The notes beneath the pieces were generated by a model. That model did no database searches. It worked only from the letters and a program-made list of their open reading frames with translations, and was not told where the DNA came from. DNA of 40,223 nucleotides, from the NCBI GenBank assembly GCA_030529995.1, contig JAUMVT010000014.1:1-40223 (forward strand), in the 5' to 3' direction. This document shows positions 26,071 through 35,400 of this stretch, piece after piece (the first letter of the stretch is position 1; each line of letters begins with the position of its first letter). The translations under genes were made by a program, and so were the position numbers. The DNA is from Clostridia bacterium. GTDB lineage: Bacteria; Bacillota; Clostridia; Christensenellales; Aristaeellaceae.

Positions 26071-28311
26071 GTGCTGGCACAGGTCATTGTGGATATTGTG
26101 CACGAGCAGGTTGCTCATACCTTTTCCTATCTGATTCCGCAGGGTATGGAGCTGGCTGTCGGGCAGCGGGTGGAAGTGCCCTTCGGCCCCCGAAAGAAAG
26201 AGGGCATTGTGGTGGGCTTTGCCCAGCATGCGGACGTGCCGGAAAGCAAGCTCCGCAGCGTGATTGCACCCTTGGAAGATTACCCTGCCATTCTGCCCCA
26301 GCTGCTGACCTTAGCCCAGCGCATGGCAGAAAACGCCCATTGCCCCCTGGCTGAAACCCTTCGGCTGATGATGCCGGCGGAGATGCGGGGCGGCCGGGTG
26401 AAAGAGCGGACTTGCCCCATGGCGCAAAGCACCTTGGAGGATGAAGAGCAGCTGACGCAGGCCATCGAAAAGCAGGGGCGTTCCCAGAAACGCCGCACCC
26501 TGCTGACCTTGCTGAAGGATGGCAAGCCCCATGCAGTGGGGGAGCTGGCCATGCTGGTTCGGGATCCGCAGCCTGCCCTGAATGCGCTGGCGGAACAGGG
26601 ATATGTACGCCTCTTTCGGCAGGAGTCCCTTCGCCGCCCCGGCGGAAGCAGGGAAGAGAAAGCGGCAGAAGATCCGGTGCTCACCGATGAACAGCAGGAA
26701 GTGCTGGAGGTGGTACTGCCGGATCTGCGGAAGGGCAAGGGAAAGTACCTGCTCCACGGCGTGACCGGCAGCGGAAAAACGGAAGTGTTTATCCGCTTGG
26801 TACGGGAAACCCTGCGGCAGGGAAAAGGCGCCATGATTCTGGTGCCGGAAATTGCCCTGACGCCCCAAATGGTCAGCTGGTTCCGCACTCGCTTCGGCAG
26901 CGGAGCAGCGGTGATTCATTCCCGGCTCAGTGCAGGGGAGCGGTTTGACGAATGGCGGCGGATTCGCCGGGGAGACGCACAGGTGGTTATCGGCGCCCGG
27001 TCGGCCGTGTTTGCACCCATTGACAATCTTGGACTCATCGTCATTGACGAGGAGCATGAAACCACCTACCGCAGTGATCATCATCCCCGGTACGATGCCC
27101 GGGAGGTGGCCGCTTGGCGGTGCGAGGCAGAGGGCGCAACCTTGCTGCTGGCCAGCGCAACCCCCAGCATTTTGTCCTTTGCCATGGCACGGCGAGGGGA
27201 TTATACCCTGCTGGAAATGCCTCATCGGGTGGGGGGAAGACCCATGCCGGAGGTTTATCTGGCTGACATGCGTAAGGAACTGGAAATGGGCAACCGCTCC
27301 ATGTTTTCCACCGCCTTGCAGAAAGCGTTGAAAACCTGCATGCAGCGAGGGGAACAAGCTATGCTGCTGATGAACCGGCGGGGGTACAATTCCTTTGTCA
27401 GCTGCCGGAGCTGCGGTCACGTAATCAAGTGCCCCAACTGTGATGTGTCCATGACCTATCACATCAGCGGCGGCGACGGAAAGCTCCACTGCCACTACTG
27501 CGGCAATGTGGAGGATGTGCCGGACACCTGCCCGGAGTGCGGCAGCAAATACATTCGCTACTTTGGTGCAGGCACCCAGAAGGTGGAGGAGGAACTGCAC
27601 AAGCTGCTGCCGGGGATTCCCGTGGGGCGGATGGACATTGACACCACCTCCGGCAAGGACGGACATCAAAAAATACTGGATGCCTTCCGTTCCGGTCAGA
27701 CCCGGATTCTGGTTGGTACCCAGATGATCGCCAAGGGGCTGGACTTCCCTCGGGTTACGCTGGTGGGGGTGGTGGCAGCGGATATGACGCTGAATCTGCC
27801 GGACTATCGCTCCCGGGAGCGTACCTTTCAGCTGCTGACCCAGGTGGCAGGCCGCGCCGGACGAGGGAACACACCGGGGCAAGTGGTCATCCAGACCTAC
27901 AAGCCGGAGGATTCTACGATTTGCTTTGCCGCCGCCCAGGACTATCGGGGCTTCTTCGAATCGGAATTCGACCGGCGGCGCAGGGGGCTGTATCCGCCAT
28001 TCACCATTATGGCACGGGTGCTGGTGGAGGCTTCCGGCGGCGATGCGGGAAAAAGGTGCGCAGAGGAAATCTACGGCCAATGTCAAGCTCTGCTGGAGGA
28101 GCATCCGGCTTGGAAAAAGCGGGTGCTGATGATGGTGATGAATCAGCCTTCCGTCACCTTCCTTCGAGGGAAAACCCGCTATCAGGTCCTGATGAAGCTG
28201 CTGGTGCACCCGGATACGGAAGCCTTTGTGGCGGCAGTGACGGAGCTGACCCGCCGGGAACACTCCGGTGCCGAGGCATACTTTGAATATAATCCGACCA
28301 ACATGATGTAA
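26071..28311 (+). CDS. priA: Primosomal replication-restart helicase PriA
   Basis: A superfamily 2 helicase that recognises stalled forks and reloads the replisome. The 746-residue protein has the N-terminal 3'-end-binding domain (about 1-105), a winged-helix region (about 135-190), Walker A GVTGSGKT at 230-237, DEEH at 326-329, and a cysteine-rich zinc-binding insert (CRSCG, CPNC, CHYCG, CPECG at about 445-490). The C-terminal helicase motifs are in the segment GRAGRG. The start is a GTG with GGGAGGTG just before. First gene of the conserved block. Confidence 0.96.
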   Translation: MLAQVIVDIVHEQVAHTFSYLIPQGMELAVGQRVEVPFGPRKKEGIVVGFAQHADVPESKLRSVIAPLEDYPAILPQLLTLAQRMAENAHCPLAETLRLMMPAEMRGGRVKERTCPMAQSTLEDEEQLTQAIEKQGRSQKRRTLLTLLKDGKPHAVGELAMLVRDPQPALNALAEQGYVRLFRQESLRRPGGSREEKAAEDPVLTDEQQEVLEVVLPDLRKGKGKYLLHGVTGSGKTEVFIRLVRETLRQGKGAMILVPEIALTPQMVSWFRTRFGSGAAVIHSRLSAGERFDEWRRIRRGDAQVVIGARSAVFAPIDNLGLIVIDEEHETTYRSDHHPRYDAREVAAWRCEAEGATLLLASATPSILSFAMARRGDYTLLEMPHRVGGRPMPEVYLADMRKELEMGNRSMFSTALQKALKTCMQRGEQAMLLMNRRGYNSFVSCRSCGHVIKCPNCDVSMTYHISGGDGKLHCHYCGNVEDVPDTCPECGSKYIRYFGAGTQKVEEELHKLLPGIPVGRMDIDTTSGKDGHQKILDAFRSGQTRILVGTQMIAKGLDFPRVTLVGVVAADMTLNLPDYRSRERTFQLLTQVAGRAGRGNTPGQVVIQTYKPEDSTICFAAAQDYRGFFESEFDRRRRGLYPPFTIMARVLVEASGGDAGKRCAEEIYGQCQALLEEHPAWKKRVLMMVMNQPSVTFLRGKTRYQVLMKLLVHPDTEAFVAAVTELTRREHSGAEAYFEYNPTNMM

Positions 28312-28340
28312 AGCATCCCAGAAAAGAGGAAAAGAGAACC

Positions 28341-28847
28341 ATGGCAATCCGTAAAATTGTGACCCTGGGGGACGATACCCTCCGCAAGAATTGCAAGAAG
28401 CAGGAAAAGTTTGACCTGCGGCTGTGGACGCTGCTGAAGGACATGGCCGATACCATGTACAAGGCAGACGGCGTGGGCTTGGCGGCACCTCAGGTGGGGA
28501 TTCTCCGCCGTGTGGTGGTTATCGATGTGGGCGACGGGCTGGTGGAGCTGGTGAACCCGGAAATCATTGAGTCCTCCGGCAAGCAGTGCGGACGGGAGGG
28601 CTGCCTGAGCCTGCCCGGCCGTCAGGCCATTGTAACCCGGCCCAATCACGTAACCGTGCGGGCACAGGATCGCCGGGGTCGCTTCTTCGAGTTTGAAGCG
28701 GAGGAGCTGTTTGCCCGGGCGGTGTGCCATGAGCTGGATCACTTGGATGGCGTGCTGTACATTGACCGCATGGATCGGGAACTGACCCCGGAGGAAATTG
28801 AGGGTCATGTGCCGGAGGACGATGCAGAAGAGGAGCATGCGGAGTGA
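28341..28847 (+). CDS. def: Peptide deformylase
   Basis: Removes the formyl group from nascent proteins; a metal-dependent enzyme of 168 residues. All three family motifs are present: GVGLAAPQ at 44-51, EGCLSL at 86-91 (C88 ligates the metal), and HELDH at 130-134. GAGGAAAAG precedes the ATG. Its stop overlaps the fmt start, which suits an enzyme that reverses the fmt reaction after translation. Confidence 0.96.
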   Translation: MAIRKIVTLGDDTLRKNCKKQEKFDLRLWTLLKDMADTMYKADGVGLAAPQVGILRRVVVIDVGDGLVELVNPEIIESSGKQCGREGCLSLPGRQAIVTRPNHVTVRAQDRRGRFFEFEAEELFARAVCHELDHLDGVLYIDRMDRELTPEEIEGHVPEDDAEEEHAE

Positions 28848-29779
28848 AAATTGTCTTTATGGGTACGCCGGACTTTGCCGTGCCCTGTCTTGCTGCCCTG
28901 TGCGATGCAGGCTATAACGTCATCGGCGTGTACACTCAGCCGGATCGTCCCAAGGGACGGGGCAACAAATTAACCCCTTCCCCCGTGAAGGAGGAAGCCC
29001 TCCGCCGGGGGATTCCGGTTTATCAGCCCCAGCGTATCCGCAAGGAAAGCGTGGAGGAGCTGAAGGCCTTGGCGCCTGATCTGTGCGTTACGGCGGCCTT
29101 TGGGCAGATTCTGTCCCAGGAGCTGCTGGATATTCCGCCCCTTGGCAATATTAACGTACATGCGTCCCTGCTGCCCCGGCACCGGGGAAGCGCCCCTATT
29201 GCATGGGGCATTCTGCAGGGGGATCAGCAGGCCGGCATTACCACCATGCTGATGGATCGAGGGGTGGATACAGGTGCCATGCTGCTGCAGCGTAGCGTGG
29301 ATATTCTGCCACAGGAAAGCTGCGGAGAGCTGACGGAGCGACTGTCCCACGTGGGGGCGGAGCTGCTGCTGGAGACCATCCATGCCCTGGAGGCAGGCAC
29401 CCTGAAGCCCATTCCCCAGGATGAAAGCCAAATGACCTATGATCCCAAGCTGACCAAGGAAATGGGCATTGTTGATTGGCAAAAGGAAGCATCGGACATT
29501 GTGCATCAGATTCATGGCCTGAATCCCTGGCCTGCCGCAACCACGCCTTGGGAAAACGGACGGCTGAAGCTGCTGAAGGCTGAAGTGGCAGAGGGCAGCG
29601 GTGCGCCGGGAGAAATCCTCCTTGCCGATTCCAAGGCCGGACTGGTGATTGCCTGCGGAAAGCAAGCGGTACGCATTCTGCAATTGCAGGCCCCCGGCGG
29701 AAAGCCTATGAACAGTAAAGATTATCTCCGTGGTCATCCGATGACGGTCGGCACGGTGCTGAAAGAGGAAAACGCATGA
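28844..29779 (+). CDS. fmt: Methionyl-tRNA formyltransferase
   Basis: Formylates Met on the initiator tRNA using 10-formyl-tetrahydrofolate. The 311-residue protein has the N-terminal formyltransferase domain with the NVHASLLPRHRGSAPI motif (about 104-119, containing the catalytic Asn and His) and the GVDTGAML segment with the conserved Asp. The C-terminal tRNA-binding domain starts near 205. The start is a GTG within the GTGA overlap with def. The binding site lies inside def, so coupling to def is likely. Confidence 0.96.
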   Translation: MKIVFMGTPDFAVPCLAALCDAGYNVIGVYTQPDRPKGRGNKLTPSPVKEEALRRGIPVYQPQRIRKESVEELKALAPDLCVTAAFGQILSQELLDIPPLGNINVHASLLPRHRGSAPIAWGILQGDQQAGITTMLMDRGVDTGAMLLQRSVDILPQESCGELTERLSHVGAELLLETIHALEAGTLKPIPQDESQMTYDPKLTKEMGIVDWQKEASDIVHQIHGLNPWPAATTPWENGRLKLLKAEVAEGSGAPGEILLADSKAGLVIACGKQAVRILQLQAPGGKPMNSKDYLRGHPMTVGTVLKEENA

Positions 29780-31524
29780 ACAATGATCGCCGCCCCGGTG
29801 GAGACAAACCGGGATTTCATACTGCACAAAAACCCATGGGTGGGAGCAGACAAAACAACAGGCCGCAAAACGGCCATCAAAGTGGAGGATACAGGCCAAA
29901 TAGCGGCGCTCCGGCAGGCGTAAATCGTCCCTTCGGTGGGAGAGATGCCGCGAAACCGGGGGAGAAGCCTGCCTTCCGTGGGGAAAGGTTCAATCATGCT
30001 CAACCGAATCATTCGCAAGGTGGAGAACGTCCCCGTGACATGACACCAAACAATCACTTCCGTGGGGATGAACATCGTCAACATGCACAGAATCGCCCAT
30101 TCGGTGGAGATGCACGCCGACCTGTTGGACAAAATCGTCCTTTCCGTGGGGATAAGCCGGCGGTGAAGGCGGTCAAGCCTGTGCCGGAGGGACTGGCGGC
30201 TCGTCGGGTGGCACTTGCCGTCATTCGTGACGTAACGGAAAACGGGGCGTACGCATCCCTGTCCTTGGATGAGCATCTGACCAAGAGCGGCCTGTCTCCT
30301 GCGGATCGCCGTCTGGCCTCCCGTTTGGCTTACGATACTTTGGAGCAGCAGCTGAAGCTGGACTGGGCACTGGATCAAATCATGGCTCGCCCGGATACGG
30401 ATATCAAGCTGCGGAATGTGCTGCGCCTCGGTGCCTGCCAGATTCTGCTGGAGGATCGGATTCCCGAAAGCGCGGCTACCAACACGGCGGTGCACCTTTG
30501 CCGGGAAATCGGCATGGATGGCTTGGCCGGGGTGTGCAACGGCATTCTGCGGAATCTGGTGCGCCGCAAGGAAGAACTTGTTTGGCCTGACCCGGCGCAG
30601 GATCCTGTGAAGGCTCGCTCCATTGCCTATTCCGTGCCGGAATGGCTGGTACGCAGGCTGGATCAGGACTGGGGCGTGGAGACGGCCAATGCCATCATGG
30701 CCTGCCATGCCCAGGAGAGCATTACCGTTCGCCCGAACTTGACCCGGCTGGATGACGCAGGCTTTGAAGCCCTGCTGAATAAAAAGGTCTGGGAACATGA
30801 TAAGGCGGAGGTTCCCTATGCCTATCACATCCGCAACATGGCGGACATCGGTCAGGATGGAGACTTCCTTGGGGGGCTGTTCAGCATTCAGGGAGAAAGC
30901 AGCATGATGGCATGTCTGGCACTGGCGCCCAAGCGGGGCAGTCAGGTGCTGGATGCCTGTGCTGCACCCGGCGGCAAAGCCTGCTTCCTGGCGGAAATGA
31001 TGGGCGGTTCCGGCCGTGTGCAGGCATGGGAGCTTCACGATCACCGCACCAAGCTGATTGCCGCCCAGGCAAAGCGGCTGGGACTGGAAAATGTTCGTCC
31101 CATTACCCGGGATGCTTCCGTTCCCCGGCCGGAATTGGATGCCACCATGGATGCGGTGCTGCTGGATGCCCCCTGTACGGGGCTTGGTACCATGGCGGAT
31201 AAGCCGGATGTGAAGTACCGTGTGACGGAGGAAAGCTGCCGGGAGCTGGCAGAGCTTCAGCGGAAGCTGCTGGATGCTCTGTGCATGACCGTGAAACCTG
31301 GCGGCGTTATGGTCTATTCCACCTGCTCCATCATGAAGGCGGAAAATCAGGATCAGATTGCCGCCTTCCTGGAGCGGCATCCGGAGTTCCGCTTGGAGCC
31401 CTTGCCGGATACCATTCCCGAACGCTTCCGTGCCCATGAGGACGTGGGGCTGCAGCTACTGCCGGGACGGGATGCAGGAGTCAGCGGCTTCTACATTGCC
31501 CGGCTGAGGAGGGCACGGTCATGA
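29776..31524 (+). CDS. rsmB: 16S rRNA m5C967 methyltransferase RsmB with repeat-rich N-terminal extension
   Basis: Methylates C967 of 16S rRNA with S-adenosylmethionine. The catalytic part (about residues 138-582) matches RsmB: an NusB-like domain (about 138-270), the SAM-binding DACAAPGGKACFLAEM, and the two cysteines in APCTGLG (release) and STCS (nucleophile). The first 137 residues are an unusual Gly/Arg/Asn/Pro/His-rich disordered tail built from about nine units of a 14-residue repeat with FGG/FRG cores. Family members are normally about 430-450 residues. The ATG overlaps the fmt stop (ATGA), which supports translation of the tail. Confidence 0.92.
   Translation: MNNDRRPGGDKPGFHTAQKPMGGSRQNNRPQNGHQSGGYRPNSGAPAGVNRPFGGRDAAKPGEKPAFRGERFNHAQPNHSQGGERPRDMTPNNHFRGDEHRQHAQNRPFGGDARRPVGQNRPFRGDKPAVKAVKPVPEGLAARRVALAVIRDVTENGAYASLSLDEHLTKSGLSPADRRLASRLAYDTLEQQLKLDWALDQIMARPDTDIKLRNVLRLGACQILLEDRIPESAATNTAVHLCREIGMDGLAGVCNGILRNLVRRKEELVWPDPAQDPVKARSIAYSVPEWLVRRLDQDWGVETANAIMACHAQESITVRPNLTRLDDAGFEALLNKKVWEHDKAEVPYAYHIRNMADIGQDGDFLGGLFSIQGESSMMACLALAPKRGSQVLDACAAPGGKACFLAEMMGGSGRVQAWELHDHRTKLIAAQAKRLGLENVRPITRDASVPRPELDATMDAVLLDAPCTGLGTMADKPDVKYRVTEESCRELAELQRKLLDALCMTVKPGGVMVYSTCSIMKAENQDQIAAFLERHPEFRLEPLPDTIPERFRAHEDVGLQLLPGRDAGVSGFYIARLRRARS
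29794..30156 (+). repeat. 42-base tandem repeats encoding the RsmB tail
   Basis: Cores at codons 7, 21, 36, 53, 67, 81, 95, 109 and 123 encode PGGD, MGGS, SGGY, FGGR, FRGE, QGGE, FRGD, FGGD and FRGD. Most are exactly 14 codons (42 bases) apart. The last six start at 29932, 29974, 30016, 30058, 30100 and 30142. The DNA cores resemble TTCCGTGGGGA or TTCGGTGGAGA. Confidence 0.8.
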
Positions 31525-32564
31525 CCGAGCTAACCGGCATGACCCCTCAGGAGCTGGCAGACTGGTGCAAGGAGCAAGGTCTGCCTGCTTTCCGGGGGAA
31601 GCAGATTTTTCACTGGATTCACCAAAGTGCCGACTTTGACGAAATGACCAACCTGCCCCTCGCCCTCCGGGAAAAACTGAAGGAAACGGCTGTTGCTCAG
31701 CCGGTGACCATCCTTGAAAAGCGGCAAAGCGCCTTGGATGATACGGTGAAGTTCCTCTTCGGCCTGAAGGACGGCAACTGTGTGGAAGGAGTGCTGATGC
31801 ACTATCACCACGGCTACACCCTGTGCATTTCCACCCAGGTGGGGTGCCGCATGGGCTGCACCTTCTGCGCCAGCACGCTGGAGGGATGTGTCCGTTCCCT
31901 GACCGCCGGGGAAATGCTGGGGGAAATCCTGTGTGCCAATCGCTTCCTTGCCGGGAAGGATCGGGTACACAATGTGGTGCTGATGGGCAGCGGTGAGCCC
32001 TTGGATAATTACGATAACGTGATGAAATTCCTGCGTCTCCTCCGGGAGGAAGACGGGGTCAACATCGGCCTGAGAAACGTATCCCTGTCCACCTGCGGCA
32101 TCGTGCCCCGCATGTATGACCTGGCAGAGGAGAATCTGCCCGTCACCCTCAGCGTATCCCTTCACGCCCCCAATGATGAAATCCGCCGGCAGACCATGCC
32201 CATTGCAAAAGTCTATCCCATGGCGGATGTGCTGGAAGCCTGCCGGAATTACATCCAAAAAACAGGGCGTCGGGTCATCTTCGAATACGCCCTGGTAGGC
32301 GGCGTCAACTGTGAGGATCGGCATGCGGAGGAGCTGGCCTCCAAGCTTCGGGGAATGCAGTGCCACGTGAACCTGATTCCCCTGAACGTGGTGGAGGAAC
32401 GACACCTGAAGGGCGTAACGGAGCAAACTGTTCGCCGCTTTACAGAAAAGCTGGAAAGCCTGCACATTTCCGTGACACGCCGCAGGGAAATGGGCGATGA
32501 CATTGAAGGTGCCTGCGGACAGCTGCGCCGCAAAACCCTTCAAAGCATGGAGAAGAAACAATGA
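31521..32564 (+). CDS. rlmN: Dual-specificity 23S rRNA/tRNA methyltransferase RlmN
   Basis: A radical-SAM enzyme that adds a methyl group to C2 of A2503 in 23S rRNA and A37 of some tRNAs. The 347-residue protein has the iron-sulfur motif CRMGCTFC (C109, C113, C116) and the two methyl-carrying cysteines expected for the family, C102 and C332. Other marks are MGSGEPLDNYDNV and SLHAPND. The start overlaps rsmB by four bases (ATGA), so the two RNA methyltransferases are coupled. Confidence 0.96.
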   Translation: MTELTGMTPQELADWCKEQGLPAFRGKQIFHWIHQSADFDEMTNLPLALREKLKETAVAQPVTILEKRQSALDDTVKFLFGLKDGNCVEGVLMHYHHGYTLCISTQVGCRMGCTFCASTLEGCVRSLTAGEMLGEILCANRFLAGKDRVHNVVLMGSGEPLDNYDNVMKFLRLLREEDGVNIGLRNVSLSTCGIVPRMYDLAEENLPVTLSVSLHAPNDEIRRQTMPIAKVYPMADVLEACRNYIQKTGRRVIFEYALVGGVNCEDRHAEELASKLRGMQCHVNLIPLNVVEERHLKGVTEQTVRRFTEKLESLHISVTRRREMGDDIEGACGQLRRKTLQSMEKKQ

Positions 32565-33484
32565 GCCGCAAATTTCGATTCACCGGTGAATGCTTCGATT
32601 CCCTGAAGGATCTGTATGCCCAAATCAGCGGGCGAAAGGGAAAGAAAATCCTCATCGAGGATCCGAATCCCGGAAAGCCTGCCCAGGCGGAGCAGAAGGA
32701 AGAAGCATCCCAAGATGTTAAAACGCCGGAAGTTAAGAAGGAGCCTGTGAATCCTCTGGAGGCAACAGGAGGGAAGACCCTGACCCTGAGCCGCACCAAC
32801 ATCGGCAAGGTTCGCACCAGCAATCAGGATGCGGTCATCGACAGCTGGCCGCTGCTGGGCGTGGCTGACGGCATGGGTGGGCATCAGGGGGGCGAAGTTG
32901 CGTCTGCCTCCACCAGGGATTTGCTGACCCAACAGCTGAAGGGGAAAACCCCGGAGGCAGCTTTGCTGCGCAATGCGATTACGGCGGTGAATCGGCGGCT
33001 GTTCATCCGTCAGCAGGAAGAAAAAGAGTTATCCGGCATGGGCACCACCCTGACGGTCATGTGGGTGGGCACGGAAAAGATCCTGATTGGCCATGTGGGG
33101 GACAGCCGAGCCTACCGCCTCCGGGATGGAGCACTGGAGCAGATCACGGCGGATCACTCCATGGTGGCGGAAATGGTGCGTGAAGGGGTGCTGACCCCGG
33201 AGCAGGCCGCCTGCCATCCCATGCGCAATGTGATTACCCGGGCCGTAGGCACCGAGGAAGGCATTGATGCGGATATCCTGACGGAGGAGCGGAAGAAAGG
33301 CGACATGTGGCTCATCTGCTCCGACGGTCTTCATGGCATGGTATCCAAGGATCAAATGACGGAAATTCTTCATGTGAATCCGCCGGAAGCGGCGGCGGAT
33401 CTGCTGGTGGAAGCGGCGCTGGAAGCCGGCGGACGGGATAATATCTCCCTGACCATCTTTGTAGACGGGGAGGATCCTGCATGA
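32561..33484 (+). CDS. prpC: PP2C-type Ser/Thr phosphatase PrpC with N-terminal extension
   Basis: Metal-dependent phosphatase that reverses PrkC phosphorylation. The PP2C domain (about residues 74-307) shows the metal and phosphate motifs: RTSNQD at 85-90, VADGMGGH at 101-108, GDSRAYRL, and GGRDNIS near the end. The family is usually about 250 residues; here an extra 70-residue N-terminal part is present, with a short structured stretch (SRKFRFTGECFDSLKDLYAQ) then a Lys/Glu/Pro linker. The start overlaps rlmN (ATGA) and the stop overlaps prkC (ATGA). Confidence 0.94.
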   Translation: MSRKFRFTGECFDSLKDLYAQISGRKGKKILIEDPNPGKPAQAEQKEEASQDVKTPEVKKEPVNPLEATGGKTLTLSRTNIGKVRTSNQDAVIDSWPLLGVADGMGGHQGGEVASASTRDLLTQQLKGKTPEAALLRNAITAVNRRLFIRQQEEKELSGMGTTLTVMWVGTEKILIGHVGDSRAYRLRDGALEQITADHSMVAEMVREGVLTPEQAACHPMRNVITRAVGTEEGIDADILTEERKKGDMWLICSDGLHGMVSKDQMTEILHVNPPEAAADLLVEAALEAGGRDNISLTIFVDGEDPA

Positions 33485-35400
33485 GCGAAAAAATCTTAGC
33501 AGACCGTTACAAGCTGGTGGAGCAGATCGGCATTGGCGGCATGGCCATTGTTTACCGTGCCATCGATATGCGTACCGGCCATAATGTGGCCATAAAGGTG
33601 CTGCGGCCGGAATTTAATCAGGACGCTGAGTTTGTGGGGCGTTTTCAGCGGGAGGCGGAAGCCGCCAGCAAAATGACCCACCACAATATCGTTAACCTGC
33701 TGGATGTGGGCATGGATGGCAACAACCGTTACCTGGTAATGGAGTATGTGCAGGGGAAAACCCTGAAGCAGCTCATTCAGGAAAAAGGACGGCTGAATCC
33801 CATTGTGGCGGCACAGATTACCATTCGGATTCTGTCTGCCCTGCAGCATGCCCATGAAAACGGCATTATCCACCGGGACATTAAGCCTCAAAATATCCTT
33901 GTTCATTCTGACGGACACATTAAGGTTTCGGACTTCGGCATTGCCCGCATGGCCAACAGCTCCACCCTATCCAAGGGGGACAGCGTCATGGGCTCCGTGC
34001 ACTATTTCAGCCCGGAGCAGGCCAGTGGTCACACGGCGGACGTGACCAGCGATATTTACAGCGTGGGCGTGGTGCTGTACGAAATGCTGACCGGCCGTGT
34101 CCCCTTTGACGGAGACAGCCCGGTGGCCATTGCCATGCAGCACCTGCACAATGAGCCTACCCCCATTGCTACCTTGGCGCCGGATGTGCCTCCGGGCATT
34201 ATCCACGTCTGTATGATGGCCATGGAGAAGAATCCTCGGCACCGGTACCAGAGCGCCGTGCAAATGGCTTCTGAGCTGCGCAAGGCGGTGGAAGGCCGCA
34301 CGGGACAAATGCAGCCCCGTATGCTGGAAACGGTAGCACCTCCGGCACAGCAGGGGTATGCCACAGCCTCCATGCAGCGGCAGCCTTCCGGGCCTGTCCG
34401 TCTCTCCGGCACAACCCGTACCGCCGCCGCAAAACGGCGAAACGGAGGACACAAAGGGTCGGCTCTGTGGTGGATTGTCAGCCTGCTGGTGGCAGGATTG
34501 GTCTTTTACGGCCTGTACCTGGGCGGCGTGGAAATCTATGACCGGGTGGCCAATACCGCCACCGTGCCCGATATGGTGGGCTCGGATCAGGCAAGCGCCA
34601 CACGGCTGGCCTCCCGGGCAGGGCTGAATGTGGAAATTGTGGAAGTGAACCATGCCACGGTATCCGCCGGCGTGGTCATTATGCAGACGCCGGAAGCGGA
34701 GACCTCTCTGCGTAAGGGAGACACGGTGGTGCTTACTGTTTCCAAAGGCCCTTCTGCGCAGATGGTACCTAGCCTGACCGGTTCTACGGTGGACGAGGCG
34801 ATTGCCCTTCTGCAGACCCCTGGCCTTGTGCTGGCAGTGACTCAGCGGGAAGTATCCGCAGACGTGGCGGAAGGTATTATCATTTCCCAGCTGCCGGAGG
34901 CAGGAACCCAGTGCCAGGCTGGAGACACGGTACAGGTTGTGGTTTCCGGCGGATGTGCCTATGTGCCGAACCTGAGCGAAAAAACGCTGGAAGAAGCTAC
35001 CGAGCTGCTGACCTCCAGCGGCCTTGCATTGAACGCCAACCTGCAGTATCAAGAAACCACAGATGCAAGCCTTCACGGAACGGTGGCACTTCAATCCCCG
35101 GCGGCAGGGACGCAGGTGATCCTCGGCACGTCAGTTACCCTGACCATCTACCGGGTGCCCAGCCTGACTCATGCGGCCAACGTTACCCTGGAGCTGACCA
35201 GCAGCACCACCACCATTGCCGTGCGGGTGACCCTTGTGGAGGACGGCAATGAAATCACCATGTGGGAAAACACGGCCTACGGCGCAGGGGAAACCCGGCA
35301 GCCCACCATTGAGCTGACCGCCAAGGAAGCCGGAACCTACGACTATCGTGTGTATATCGACGGCAAATTTGCCTATCAAAAAAAGGTGACCATGGAATGA
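33481..35400 (+). CDS. prkC: PASTA-domain Ser/Thr protein kinase PrkC
   Basis: A membrane kinase that senses peptidoglycan fragments through PASTA domains. The 639-residue protein has the kinase domain (about 8-270) with GIGGMAIV at 17-24, K39, HRDIKPQN at 131-138 and DFG at 151-153. A Pro/Gln-rich juxtamembrane stretch follows, then one span (about 326-349) and three PASTA repeats (about 360-425, 426-491, 492-560). A further beta-rich domain (about 561-639) ends the protein. The kinase ATG overlaps prpC and its stop overlaps rsgA. In Bacillus PrkC phosphorylates CpgA (RsgA), which makes the gene order meaningful. Confidence 0.96.
   Translation: MSEKILADRYKLVEQIGIGGMAIVYRAIDMRTGHNVAIKVLRPEFNQDAEFVGRFQREAEAASKMTHHNIVNLLDVGMDGNNRYLVMEYVQGKTLKQLIQEKGRLNPIVAAQITIRILSALQHAHENGIIHRDIKPQNILVHSDGHIKVSDFGIARMANSSTLSKGDSVMGSVHYFSPEQASGHTADVTSDIYSVGVVLYEMLTGRVPFDGDSPVAIAMQHLHNEPTPIATLAPDVPPGIIHVCMMAMEKNPRHRYQSAVQMASELRKAVEGRTGQMQPRMLETVAPPAQQGYATASMQRQPSGPVRLSGTTRTAAAKRRNGGHKGSALWWIVSLLVAGLVFYGLYLGGVEIYDRVANTATVPDMVGSDQASATRLASRAGLNVEIVEVNHATVSAGVVIMQTPEAETSLRKGDTVVLTVSKGPSAQMVPSLTGSTVDEAIALLQTPGLVLAVTQREVSADVAEGIIISQLPEAGTQCQAGDTVQVVVSGGCAYVPNLSEKTLEEATELLTSSGLALNANLQYQETTDASLHGTVALQSPAAGTQVILGTSVTLTIYRVPSLTHAANVTLELTSSTTTIAVRVTLVEDGNEITMWENTAYGAGETRQPTIELTAKEAGTYDYRVYIDGKFAYQKKVTME

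Noticed and set aside
29794-30156. CRISPR-like array
   Set aside because: The 42-base units are imperfect, in frame and encode a regular peptide repeat; there are no unique spacers and no cas genes.
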